DNA of 64,000 nt from Pyricularia pennisetigena (lineage: Eukaryota; Ascomycota; Sordariomycetes; Magnaporthales; Pyriculariaceae): contig NC_043741.1 in NCBI RefSeq assembly GCF_004337985.1, forward strand, positions 5,897,143 to 5,961,142. Reading direction: 5' to 3'. Within the stretch, counting starts at the first letter, position 1. Each line of letters starts with the position of its first letter. The position numbers and the translations under genes are program-made. The notes below the pieces were generated by a model. That model was not told the DNA's origin. It searched no databases and saw nothing but the letters and a program-made list of their open reading frames with translations. Positions 34,342-44,746 of this stretch are shown one piece after another.

Positions 34342-36231
34342 GTTTCTGTTTCTGTTTCTCTGATGTTGCTATGAGAGTCCGGAATTGTTTAGTCGTAAAC
34401 AATGTCTTGGTTGCTGCGTTGAGTATTTTCGTTTTCTTGCCTATGTCCTATCGCAATGGCATGTGGACCAAGGCAACAATAGATATATTCGATCAAAGGT
34501 GTTCCTGGTACTACAGCAACATGCAACATTGCAACGTGGAAAAATGGACGGTTGGCTGTTAATGTCTTGTGGAATCTTATCAGGGTTAAATAAAATGTTT
34601 CAAAAGGATTGGAATGCAGAATAAGGCAGTTTGCCTGTGTACCGTACCTCAGGGTCTCGATGCCATGTTAGCTATAGAGAGAGAAAGAGAAAAAGAGATG
34701 TCACGGGTACCTTGCATTCCTGAGCATGACCTCCAAATGGGGAGAGCGATGAATTAGCTATGCGGCCTCGACCAATCCTATGGCAAGGTGCTGGTTCGGA
34801 TAGTCCCTGTCTCCCAAAGTTGCCGGGATACAAACCACAGCCTCAAGCGAATTCTTGAAAATAGCGAAGCATACAAGTCTTTGACTGGCCTCTGCAGACA
34901 AAGGCCCCCGATATCACAGGGGGTGGGTGCTCTCTTCCCACAAAGAACGTTGTCGCCCTTAGGGCTGTAGTTGGAAATGCCCCGAGATCTGAGGCAGGCT
35001 TCGCCCCCCTCGGCCAAGGCCTTGAGCCGAACTCTTTCTTTGAACCGTTGCGGCTCTCAGCCCTCGACTGAAATCACTCCAAAATAACTTGTAGGAAGCA
35101 AGGCCCGGAAACCCCCCCAAGAACAAAGCCAGGGCTGAGGTGGTCCAACAGCGCGGTTTGATCGACTGGTATTGGCAGCTAAACCCAAACAAGGCTGAGT
35201 AGAAAGAAAGAAGCATCGTCATGACCTCGACATTGCTCATACGCACCAACGGACATATCCGTCCCACAACCTGCAAATGCTTCAAGCTCTTTCTGGCCCG
35301 TTGGAACAGGGGCCTTGCAAACATACCCAACAACCCCAACCTTGGGGGNNGGGGGGGGGGGGGGGGGGGGGGCCGACTGGGTGGAAGGCTGCAAAAGACT
35401 TTTTGGAAGCGAATAACCTCAATGGTCAACCAAGGGAGCAGCAGATCGGGGTCACCGCTTGTACGGCAAGATTGATGCCGGGAAGCTAGATTTCTTTTTG
35501 ATCGGTTGCTCTGGTTAGCTTTACGATTATGTAAAATCTTGATGGGGATAGGGTCGGTCGCCTCATAAGCTTACGTCGATGGACGACATCTCCAGCTCCA
35601 TGATCGTAGGTCCCCGTTCTAGAGAATGGCATAATCCACAGGCAGACGAAAGTTTTTTTCTGTGCAAGTTCGATCAAAGTCACCTGGACCTCCTGCAGAA
35701 TACATCAGACCAATGAAGCATTGACATCCCATATGTGATCTCGGGTAAAACTAATGGCAACATCATATGCATTACGATCCCTTGTGCTTTGTACAACACA
35801 CGCGATCGGGCAGACCAGCCCCCCCAAAATGCCTCAGGAAGCAACTGCTGCAAACCGTCCAAAGTTGACAAAGCTCTGGTCCAGCCATGTCCAGCACATC
35901 CCTTGCGTCCCGCACCTGCCACCTTATCACTCTCGCCCTCGACAAAAAAGAGAGGTTCCCTTGCCGCTAAAAATATCTTCAACGAATGGATACAGAGAAC
36001 ATCCCTTGCCTCCACTCGCTTGACGCTCATCATCAAACAATTCTTTTTTTTTTTTTTTTTCGGTTCTTTCCCAACGCGCAACGCCAAACTACCAGAAAAC
36101 GCCGATCAAAAAACAAAGAGAGGGGGGTATCAACGCATCGCCATCATGCAATAGACTGAGGAAATGATAAAAGACAGAAACAGAACAGTGACACTCAACT
36201 CGCTGGACACTGCAGAGTAAAAGGGAAACAA
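34342..36231. other. intergenic region: wetA promoter, low-quality G run, 3' flank of the next gene
   Basis: The wetA promoter should lie just right of 34342. CATTCC hexamers occur at 34715-34720 and, on the other strand, at 34611-34616. A run of G interrupted by two N lies at 35344-35372. T17 is at 36044-36060. No gene is supported. Confidence 0.5.
35344..35372. other. ambiguous poly-G tract with two N
   Basis: Five G, two unresolved bases (35349-35350) and 22 further G. This is the only unresolved base call in the window and looks like an assembly or sequencing problem. Confidence 0.85.
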
Positions 36232-37185
36232 TCATTTAATAGCAGCCATTCTTCCTGTCTCCATAGAAGAAGGCCGTTTGTCGTTCGCTGATGACGTGGA
36301 CCTTGCAGCTGAACCTTTTTCGCCGGGACCCGACGGCGTTGTTGCTGGCTGACGAGCAGGCACTTTACCACGAACTCGGGTCCGCGCGGGTTTGTAAACT
36401 CGGTTCAAGACTCGACTGGAGCAGTGCTGAGCGACCTCGTCCGAGAGGTGGAACCGCACAAGATCCCTTCGGTTCACACCGCTCGTCAATCTCGGTAAGG
36501 ATGCCCTCAGCTTTGCGTGTATCATCATGGCCTGAAGGCCAGTAGTTGGCAATTCGGGGGCAAGGTCTGCGGTGAGGTCGAACTTGCCGGGCAGCAGATT
36601 GTCGTCGCTCGCGACGCCGGTCCCGGGCTCACACGTGTCGGCCACGAGAATACCGGGCCCATTCATCCCATGAGTCGGACCTCCGAGGCTGGGCGAAGCA
36701 GGTTTTCTTATCCATGATGGCGCCAGGTTTGCAGATGTAACCGTATATTCAACTATGCCCCGTGACCTGGACCTAGAGCTATCCATATGGCCGGCATCCA
36801 GATCTAATTGGACGTTCTGTTGTTCGATCCACTTTGGGAAAAGAGTTGAAGAGGATGTACCCGAGGTACAGCCTTCGGCAACTTGACATCCTTCTTGGCG
36901 CCTATCTCTATAGTCCAAGACGGATCCCGCTACTGACATCTCTCCTTCCGATGGTGGCGAGTCCGGGGAAATATGGCTAGATTGAAGCTTTAAGTCTTGT
37001 CTTCTCAGCCTCCTGATGATACTCCGCATGTCTGGAGGATGCGGTGGAATGCTATCAGGGATAGACGGCTCGATTATAGGTGGCCCAGTTTGGCAATCTA
37101 TAGCCATGGTTACATCTTGGTCACCTCCTTGCGGCTCGTCGACATCCTCCACGACACTTCTGGGCGAAGAAGTTGATCCCGCCAT
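36232..37185 (-). CDS. uncharacterised protein, 317 residues
   Basis: A single open frame from the first in-frame ATG (37185) to the stop at 36232. The frame is open further upstream, but with no ATG and with a Phe run coded by a homopolymer, so that part is probably 5' UTR. Composition is rich in Ser, Pro and Arg. A short basic helix (MRSIIRRLRRQDLKL, about residues 54-68) is the only strong structural feature, and the last 60 residues are basic and Pro/Ser-rich. I see no known domain, signal peptide or membrane helix. A Ser-rich nuclear or regulatory protein is possible but not shown. It lies upstream of wetA on the same strand, with 1.9 kb between. Confidence 0.5.
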   Translation of the reverse strand: MAGSTSSPRSVVEDVDEPQGGDQDVTMAIDCQTGPPIIEPSIPDSIPPHPPDMRSIIRRLRRQDLKLQSSHISPDSPPSEGEMSVAGSVLDYRDRRQEGCQVAEGCTSGTSSSTLFPKWIEQQNVQLDLDAGHMDSSRSRSRGIVEYTVTSANLAPSWIRKPASPSLGGPTHGMNGPGILVADTCEPGTGVASDDNLLPGKFDLTADLAPELPTTGLQAMMIHAKLRASLPRLTSGVNRRDLVRFHLSDEVAQHCSSRVLNRVYKPARTRVRGKVPARQPATTPSGPGEKGSAARSTSSANDKRPSSMETGRMAAIK

Positions 37186-37985
37186 ATTGTAAAGTGAGAG
37201 AGAGAGAAAGAAAAAAAAAGTGTCACAATGTTCTCTGAAATGGCTTATACCGAGTGAGAACAATTGTTACTGTCATATTTTGCTGAGGTTGAGGTTGAGC
37301 CAGCCGAAAGTGAAAGCTAGCCCATCAATTCAATGTCGGTATGATGTATATGTAAAATTTCGTGCTGAATCGGAGTTTGGTGTAGATCCAGTGCCCAAAG
37401 GAGCAGTCGTCGAATGAATTTGTTCCAAGAGACGCCGCTGTGATGATGGTGGAGCAGAGACGGCTGATCGAATAAGATATCAACAAGTTGGCCTCTTTTG
37501 TTGATATGATATCGGGAGCCGACAAGGAAGAACGGCGGCAAGACCATGCATTTCTGGACGTATTAGCCCACCCTGCCTGGGCAACAACAGCAGGTAACGC
37601 AAGCAACCACGACTCGGGCGCTTTTGAGTCCGACAAACAAATCCGGGCAAAAAGTTCGCAAGCAAAGAAGGGCCAGTGATGGACAGATAAAACACCCCCC
37701 CTTTCAAGCCAGGCCTCCTTGCACCTGGGACAACGACGACACAGGACGAGTTGCCCACAAGGCACGGTCAGCGGTGGCTTTTCCTGTGTTGGTCTTGGCA
37801 GCGATGTAGCGTGAGATCCGTCCAATCCAAGGCCTCGATGACCGCCTTAGCGCATCGCCTGCTGCCACCACTCCCTGCCAGACGAGTCTTAGCGGTGCTC
37901 ATCAGTTGTCTGCTGGTTCGAGAGAAGCAAACCCCCAAAAATCCGACAGCGCGGATCGTCGTTGGACCCAAACTGTCGGTAGTCC

Positions 37986-38016
<31 letters not shown>

Positions 38017-39416
38017 GTCCTTTGTTTTTCTCTCTTCTCTTCTGCAGTGAACGAACGCCGAGGTACGTAGCAAAATACGAGTCGCTGATTTGGATCGCCT
38101 CGTGTCATTCAAAACGGAAAAACGTCAACGGAGGGAAAACCATGAGAACCTTGAAAGACTTGGACAAGGATTGGGAGTGAATCTTATTTAGAACAGAGTT
38201 GATTGAAGAGTTTGCAGAGATAAAAATGAATCCCGTGATTTCCGCACAGCAAAAATCTCTCAATCGTTCCTGACTCAACCACCAGTTCGCTCTACAAGGG
38301 CAGGCCATGTAACATTCTGTAACGTATCGTGCCTGCCAGAATGCCTTTGTACAGTACTCCGATGTTCCTGGCCTTGCCTCCACAGAGCGCCGGGGAGCTT
38401 GTCCTCCAGAAACACTCCACTCATTCATTATTTTTACCAGGAAAGCGCTTGAGCCCGTGCTGCTGTGTTTCTATTGTCGCAAATATGAAAGCCAAATCGG
38501 GAACACGAGCAAAATATGGTTCGATCGCAGTCTCAAACCATACCACTCGTCCGACGGGCCCCCATCGGAGGTTTTGTATTCAAACTCGGTATTCCAATCC
38601 AAGTTGGGTAATTTCAAATGTTTACGGTCCTACTACATCACGGAAGATGCCTCTGCAGCCCGGGTTTTATTTACTTGTCAAAAAGGGTCCAGGTCCATTG
38701 ACCAAAAAGCTATGGCCAAATACAATGACGGTTAGGCCTCCAAGGTTTCGAGCTAACGTCTCCCCCTCCTTTACATTTATGCAGCGGCGAGTCTTGGCGG
38801 CACTTGGCCACCACGTCCATCCTCTATCTTTTCGGGATCGAATCAAGCAGGATTCCGCCACTTCTTCAGAGTGGCCAAGTCTTTGACGATACTGGCACTT
38901 TGGTGGTTTGTGTATTATTGATTAAATTAAAATAAATAACTTGTCAGTGCAACACAGGACGGGTTTGAAACAAGCGTCGTTCTCGGGTTTTTCTTTTCGT
39001 CTTGAAACTAGAAGCGGAAAAGGGATTCTAGATAGATAGTAGGTAAGGTAAGGTACAGTAGGTAATAGCGGGCGGAGGTAGGTCTAGGTCCCAAAATAAG
39101 TAGACCTGTACGCAAGAATGATCAAAAATGAACCCGGCCATCCAATTGGTCATCATACCAGCTGGTAATGACCGATCAGCAGGTGGACGCGAGCGGCAAG
39201 CCAAGAAGGCCTACCAGGGAGTACGAGAAGCGCCAAGCAAGGGTCAGGTTTGCCAATCCCAAGGGTCAAATACCAAAGGGCTTGGAGATGTTTCCTCTGC
39301 CGACCGGCGTTATTGCAGCGCTCTGCCAAGCCCCCGTGCCGAGCTCTTTAGTCAAGATAGGGCCAAGTTCCGCACGAATGACGCGCTGGGTTTGGTTCGT
39401 TTTATTTCTTGTGGTC

Positions 39417-39418
<2 letters not shown>

Positions 39419-39449
<31 letters not shown>
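39419..39449. repeat. T31 homopolymer
   Basis: This is a run of 31 T in non-coding DNA. Confidence 0.95.
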
Positions 39450-39452
<3 letters not shown>

Positions 39453-40064
39453 GTTCCTTTCCCCCCTTTTCATCTGGGCAAAGCAAAGCAAACACACAAT
39501 AACCTCTGACGCCAATGTTCCTGGCAAAAAAACTGGCCATTTCGTTTCTGGACTTGTCATGCCCGAATCAGGTGGGAGATCATCGTCCAGGATGTGTGGC
39601 GACGAGGAAAAAAACGGTGAGTTCGTTGTTCTGAACTGCAATTAGTTGAATGCATGCCATGCATGCCATGGCCATGACAAGAGAAAGAGGTGGACGTGTT
39701 TTACGTAGTACGGTTTCTATTTGATACAAATTTAGACGAGGCCTAGAGGATTGGCGCCCAGAGGGTTGCCAAGGTTGGTTCAAATGCCGAGCTGCAAATT
39801 GGAGTCGCGCCAATACACTTGCGACGTTGTCGCCTAACAAAGCCTGGATCTTTGGATCATTATGAGGTACGAGACTCTATTATCCTTATCAGTCCACTTC
39901 TTCCAAAGCTCACTGTAACATGTACCCATTACAGTGATCTTGAAATCTGCCCGCTTGCAGAGTGGGGCATCGAGATGACTGCCGTCCGATCAATTTGAAG
40001 AAGGACCCGGAAAGAGAAAGAGAGACAGAAACAGAAAAGACTTTCAGTCGAAAGGAGAATGAGA

Positions 40065-40093
40065 TTTTTTTTTTTTTTTTTTTAAAAAAAAAA
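40065..40093. repeat. T19-A10 palindromic tract
   Basis: Nineteen T are followed directly by ten A, so the tract is self-complementary over its inner 20 bases. Confidence 0.9.
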
Positions 40094-41544
40094 GTAAGAA
40101 CCAGAAGAGGCTGGGGAAAACGAGAGAGAGAGATAAAGATAGCAAAAAGAAGAGAAGAAACATAAAGCTCGATGAGATGCGACTCCCAGTACTTTTTGCT
40201 ACTTGCCTGCCGGATGCTGTAGCGTGTTCTTGGAGGTTTCATTCCATCGACGGGGATGCACTCAGGTACCAACGGTTTGCAGGCAACTGAAGAGAATGCC
40301 ATCCACTCACGATAGCAATTCAGATCCTATCCATACCAAGATGCGTGCGCCGTTCTCAGCTTATTCGCCTTTCCCGGGTGCCCAGCCTTGTCCCTAACAA
40401 TTCCTTCGTGCCAGCTGATGAGAGGTAGGCTGGGCGTTGCGGGGATGAATTTTTTACCCTCCTGCTTTTTTTTTCTTTTTTTCTTTTTTTTTTTTTTTTT
40501 TTTGCGACTTTTATTGTAATTTTTATTTTATTTTTATTCCTTCTTTTTCTTTCTTTTCTCCAAATTTTGTTTTTCTTAGTTTTCCTGGGCCCGACCCTCA
40601 AAATTTTCCTTATGCTCAGCGCCAAGTCTTGCCGAGCTCAAGGCCAAGTGCCAAGCAGCACGCACAAGGCAATGAGCATTGTCATGTCTCGCCCGCCATG
40701 GCGCCGTCTGTCCCCTTGGTTCTTGGGGGGTTGATCGTCAAAAGTCTTGGATCATTTTGTCCTTGTACTCTGCTGTCGCCGCCTCGATTTCGGGTCTGCC
40801 GGCACGGTCAACGTACAAGCCTCTTTCTTGTCCTTTTCTTTGCTTTGGCTTGGTCTTATTTTTTTTTTTTTTGGTTTCCTTCAGGCAGGTTTTTGCCCTT
40901 CCGGATCCCATGATATGAAGCCTCAAATCCACCCGGTCTGGTCTCTTCGAGCCCATGCAAAACAATTCTTGCTCTCTTCACAAATCAATCTGCTATAATA
41001 CTTGTTTTTTGTGCCTTGGAACGAAAAATAAGACTCCGGCATCTCCCGTTGACTGTGTTCTAGACAACGAGACAGTGAACATATATTACATTCGATTCCA
41101 CTTTTAACCTGCATAACCCACAGAATCTACAGTCATACACGCCCATCAACCTGGAAAGCTATCTTCTCAGACTGAACTTTTCTCTAGCGCCTGCATCTCG
41201 ATTGAGCTTTCTGCTTTACCTAGGTAGTCTACCTCCCTAGTCGATCTTCGACCTGGGCCTCGAAACTTTACACGTGACGCAGCATCGCTTAAATATATCG
41301 CCCGTTGCGGACATTAGCAAAGGTCACCAGGCTGCACCGCATATCTACGTCTACTAGAGACGGATATCTATCTTACAACTATCATCAACTAGAGAGGGAA
41401 ACATCAAGTACTCAATGAAGGCAGGGGTCCCCGCCTGACACCACCAGAGTCGAGGCGCAAAACCTACCCACTTGAGGGCGTCTACTGTTCCATTGCTCCT
41501 GCCAGGCTTGGGACCGGGCTGCCTGGACGGCCCGGTAGGGAAAA

Positions 41545-43116
41545 ATGGTGGCCTCACTCTTTGACTTTCAAAGACGACGAAGAAAGATCTTGGATGAGGA
41601 GGAGGCAAAAGGTCAATCGTGCCTTGGCCGCGAATCACTACGATCTTGCGACAACCGGGATGGCGGCCCCCGTGTGGTGAAGCCCGTCCTATCCGAGACC
41701 TGCAGGGCTCACGCCGTGGCCACAAAGGACACCAGGACTCTGGACTGTTGCGACGACGAAGATGCCGAGCGCGTTAAGATCGACATTGGGAGCGGCACCA
41801 CTCGTCGCGTCTTCTTGGTACACAAGGCGCTCCTGCGACACTACTCGGAGTACTTTCGAGGGGCTCTCCGCGGCAAGTCGGCCCTGCAGGAGGCGGCAGA
41901 TGAGGAGTTTTACTTCCCAGAGGTGGACACGGATGGTTTTATGCGCTTCGTCCGCTGGCTGTATATGTGCCGGACATGTAAGAAGGGCGGCTGTCGGCTG
42001 TACGAGTCGGACCACAGGTGCAGCGGACAGCATTCAGGGACAGACCCGGACGGCATGTGGTGCGGCGTCAAGCTCGAGCACGACTACGCCCTCGGCGACT
42101 GGCTGCTTTGTCCCCGATACTGCAGCTTCGTCATGTCGCACTTTGTCCCGCACGTCGACGATTCGATGAGCCCGGAGCGGCTCAGATGGATCCTGGCCAA
42201 CACCGGGGCCGACTCACCAATGCAGCGCTTCACGAGGCACTACGTGTGTTGGCTCAAGCTGCGCTGGGCAGACGGCAAGTGCCCGGCCGACTGGGCGCAG
42301 TATCCGGACCTGGTGGAGCTCGACGATGGATGGGCCTCCACGGACCCGCGGAGATATCAGCTCGAACACTGGGAGTCCGAGTGCAGCGTGCCAGCCTCCG
42401 AGGCCAACGCCATGTGCCCGCACCGGATCGCAGAGTCTTCACGAACGGACTCGGGCTCTGGCTCGCTGTTGAACAACAAGATCACGAGAGGACTCGGCTC
42501 AGCACCGAGGAAGAAGTTTTGGGAAAAGTACAGGGATCCACTCAAGGCATCATTTGGCCTGCTGGTCCTGATTTATCACGTAAGTTTTTGTGTTTCTCCT
42601 TTTTTTTGTTTTTTTTTCTCTAGCTTTTCCACGACGGCGCAATCCTGTGTTCACCTACTTACCATACCCACCTACCCACTTATAGTTTCTCTTCCCTTTT
42701 GCCTGGGTCGGCATATCTGCCTTTATCGTCGTGGTAGACGACGACCCTCTACTATTCGAGGCATCCAAATACTACAGTCTCATCACCGGCTGTCTAGCAG
42801 TCATTGGCATATGGCCCATCTGCATGCGGATGATGAAGATGTACTTTGCCATGGCATGCTCCATACTTGTGGTGATAGCAAGCGTGCTGTCATTTGCGTC
42901 GTCCTCGACCTGCTTAGCTGTAAGTTTCCAGACTAGCAGTCTCGTCATCTTTGTTGACGGACAAGACCGAATGCCTGGAATCTTCCCGCTGACACAGCTT
43001 TTCATCAACAGGGAGCCGACAGAGACGTGGAACGATCGATCTGCAAGATGGAGATAGGAGTAGGAGTCCTACAATTCTTCTACTCGTTAATTGTGGCGAC
43101 TTCATATAAATGGTAG
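41545..43116 (+). CDS. BTB/POZ domain protein with a C-terminal four-helix membrane domain
   Basis: Three exons: 41545-42579, 42686-42919 and 43012-43116, giving 457 residues. Residues about 66-140 form a BTB/POZ fold (FLVHKALLRHYSEYFRGAL is the diagnostic alpha1-beta-alpha2 stretch; VDTDGFMRFVRWLYMCRT follows). A Cys-rich insert (CKKGGCRLYE...CSG, about 142-155) interrupts the usual BTB C-terminus. From about residue 335 there are four hydrophobic helices: FGLLVLIYH-FLFPFAWVGISAFIVVV, YYSLITGCLAVIGIWPICM, YFAMACSILVVIASVLSFA and MEIGVGVLQFFYSLIVATSY, with an overall four-helix layout like small tetraspan families. Both introns (106 and 92 nt) are phase 0, and splicing is what reveals helices 1-4. 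BTB proteins of this kind in ascomycetes usually lack membrane helices. Function unknown; possibly a membrane-tethered scaffold. Confidence 0.75.
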
Positions 43117-43833
43117 AAGTTGTTGCATCATACGATAAAACTTGGGAGGGTTGAATGTCAAGAGAGCGTGCGTTCCATGGGCAAAAGAAATGATGCATAT
43201 TGTTTGGCGTTTTGGAGGAGTTGCTTTTCTGTCTCTTTTTCTCCCTCATCTTCTTCTACATTTTTCTTTCCCCTTTGCACGCACGCAAAGGAACGACATT
43301 TGGGTCAAAAGGCCTCAACCTCAAATTTTGAATGATTTCTGCGTGGGTAGCAGCAAGCTGGAGGAAGGCGTTCTTTTTGGAGATACCCAAGCAAAAGCAG
43401 GATCGAATGATGGCCTGTCTGGAGCAGATCGGCGTTTTGTTTTGGCGTCGTTATGAATGAGAACAACTACACAGTACATGCTCTATAAAATAGGCTCCAA
43501 ATGAAACAACCGGGCATTGAATTTATGAATGATTACTCTCTTCTGTTTACAGCCAGTTGCCCGTTAGAGCTAGCTACGGGTAGATAGCTTTATCGATTGC
43601 TGAAAAAAATCATTGTGGAGCTCGACCCTGGTCTTGCTTGCAGACGGCTTTGGCTCGCGAATTGCATGAAAACCAATTGGTTGTCAAAAGATCAACCAAA
43701 CACAACTTGCTGCAAAGCTTTATCTCTTTCTTGTAGACCAAAAGCAGATCCAAAAAAAAAAAAAAAAAGAAAAGAAAAAAAAGGAAAACCCCTCACGTTC
43801 ACGAGGACTTAACCACGACTAAGTCAATCTACA
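43117..43833. other. intergenic region between the BTB-membrane and RRM-like genes
   Basis: This 717-bp stretch holds the 3' end of the BTB gene and the promoter of the next. An A17 run is at 43752-43768, about 70 bp before the start codon. Confidence 0.55.
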
Positions 43834-44746
43834 ATGCAAATACCAAACACAGTCCGGGTAGGGCTGGGAGCCCATGTCTCCAATCGCACCGTCTACCTCA
43901 GAGTGCAGCCGATGCCGGAAACGCTGTCCGAAAGACGGGCGGTGCTTCGGATGCTGCAGCGCTCCGGCGATGTCGAAGTCTTCAAGAAGCTGCGCGTATG
44001 TTTTGTCTTGTATGCAAGCACAAACGTTGTTCATTACAAGGACTGACCCTGAAACCCAGCGTGACGATTCCTTCATCTCCATTTTCCGATCCAGCAAAGA
44101 CGCCGTAGACCTCGTCAAGCGCGCGCCGATTAGGTACGAACTCGTCGTAGAGAACACAGGCGTCAACATGGAAGGCTCGGGCGACATTACCCCGGTGGTC
44201 GCCCCGATCGAGACCATGTCGCACGGCGCGAGCGACACCGGGACGTCAGCATCGCAGCAATACGCCGAACTGCAAGAGGACGAACCGTCCTTGGAGCAGC
44301 TGCCGTCGACGCCCAACCAGCAACAGGAACACGGCGACTCGTCGGCGCACCTTTCGCCCTTTTCCACGGTGCAGCAGCGCTCCTTTATGCTGTCTGCCTT
44401 CATCACCAACCTGCACGCGCACTACACGCACATCCGGCGCTCGCGGCTGTACGGGCCCTGGGAGCGCGAGAAGCACGCTGCCGATACCTTCATGTCGCGG
44501 GCGCTGCGAAAGCTCGTGCCCTCGGATCACGACACGCAACCTTTTGCCGACTGGATCACGAACGACCAGCTGAACGAGGCGAGGATCGAGGAGCACGACG
44601 AGCAGCAGAGGTCCGGGCTGGCAACTACGTTCGTCGAGACTCGCAAGGCCAGGAGGGGGCACAAGGCGTTGCTGTGGCAGAATATGGGCAACGTGGGCCA
44701 GATACCCGTGCTTACGGATGATGTAGATGATGTAGATGATGTGTGA
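43834..44746 (+). CDS. RRM-like conserved fungal protein
   Basis: Two exons: 43834-43995 and 44060-44746, giving 282 residues. The first 80 residues fit an RNA-recognition-motif order: a first strand TVYLRVQPMP, a helix LSERRAVLRMLQRSGDVEVFKKL, a strand SFISIF, a helix SSKDAVDLVKR and a last strand RYELVVE. The exon junction falls between helix 1 and the SFISIF strand, and the 64-nt intron has a CTGAC branch site. The second half (QRSFMLSAFITNLHAHYTHIRRSRLYGPW) also looks conserved, but I cannot name the family with confidence. The protein ends in an acidic DDVDDVDDV tail coded by a 9-bp repeat. RNA binding is an inference from fold only, and the aromatic RNP residues are only partly present. 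Confidence 0.62.

Larger units (their letters stand above)
37186..41544. other. 4.4-kb divergent intergenic region, no gene supported
   Basis: It separates two divergent genes, so both promoters lie here. It contains T31 at 39419-39449, a T19-A10 palindrome at 40065-40093, pyrimidine runs near 37988-38020 and 40466-40503, and a TAGGTA-type cluster at about 39038-39090. Short frames (for example 38329-38886) match no family I know. Confidence 0.5.

Noticed and set aside
42580..42623. Nearer acceptor (CTCTAG) for intron 1 of the BTB gene, giving a 382-residue form without the membrane part
   Set aside because: The 44-nt intron would have no usable branch site; the acceptor at 42685 gives a frame with clear membrane helices. 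It remains possible as a minor product.
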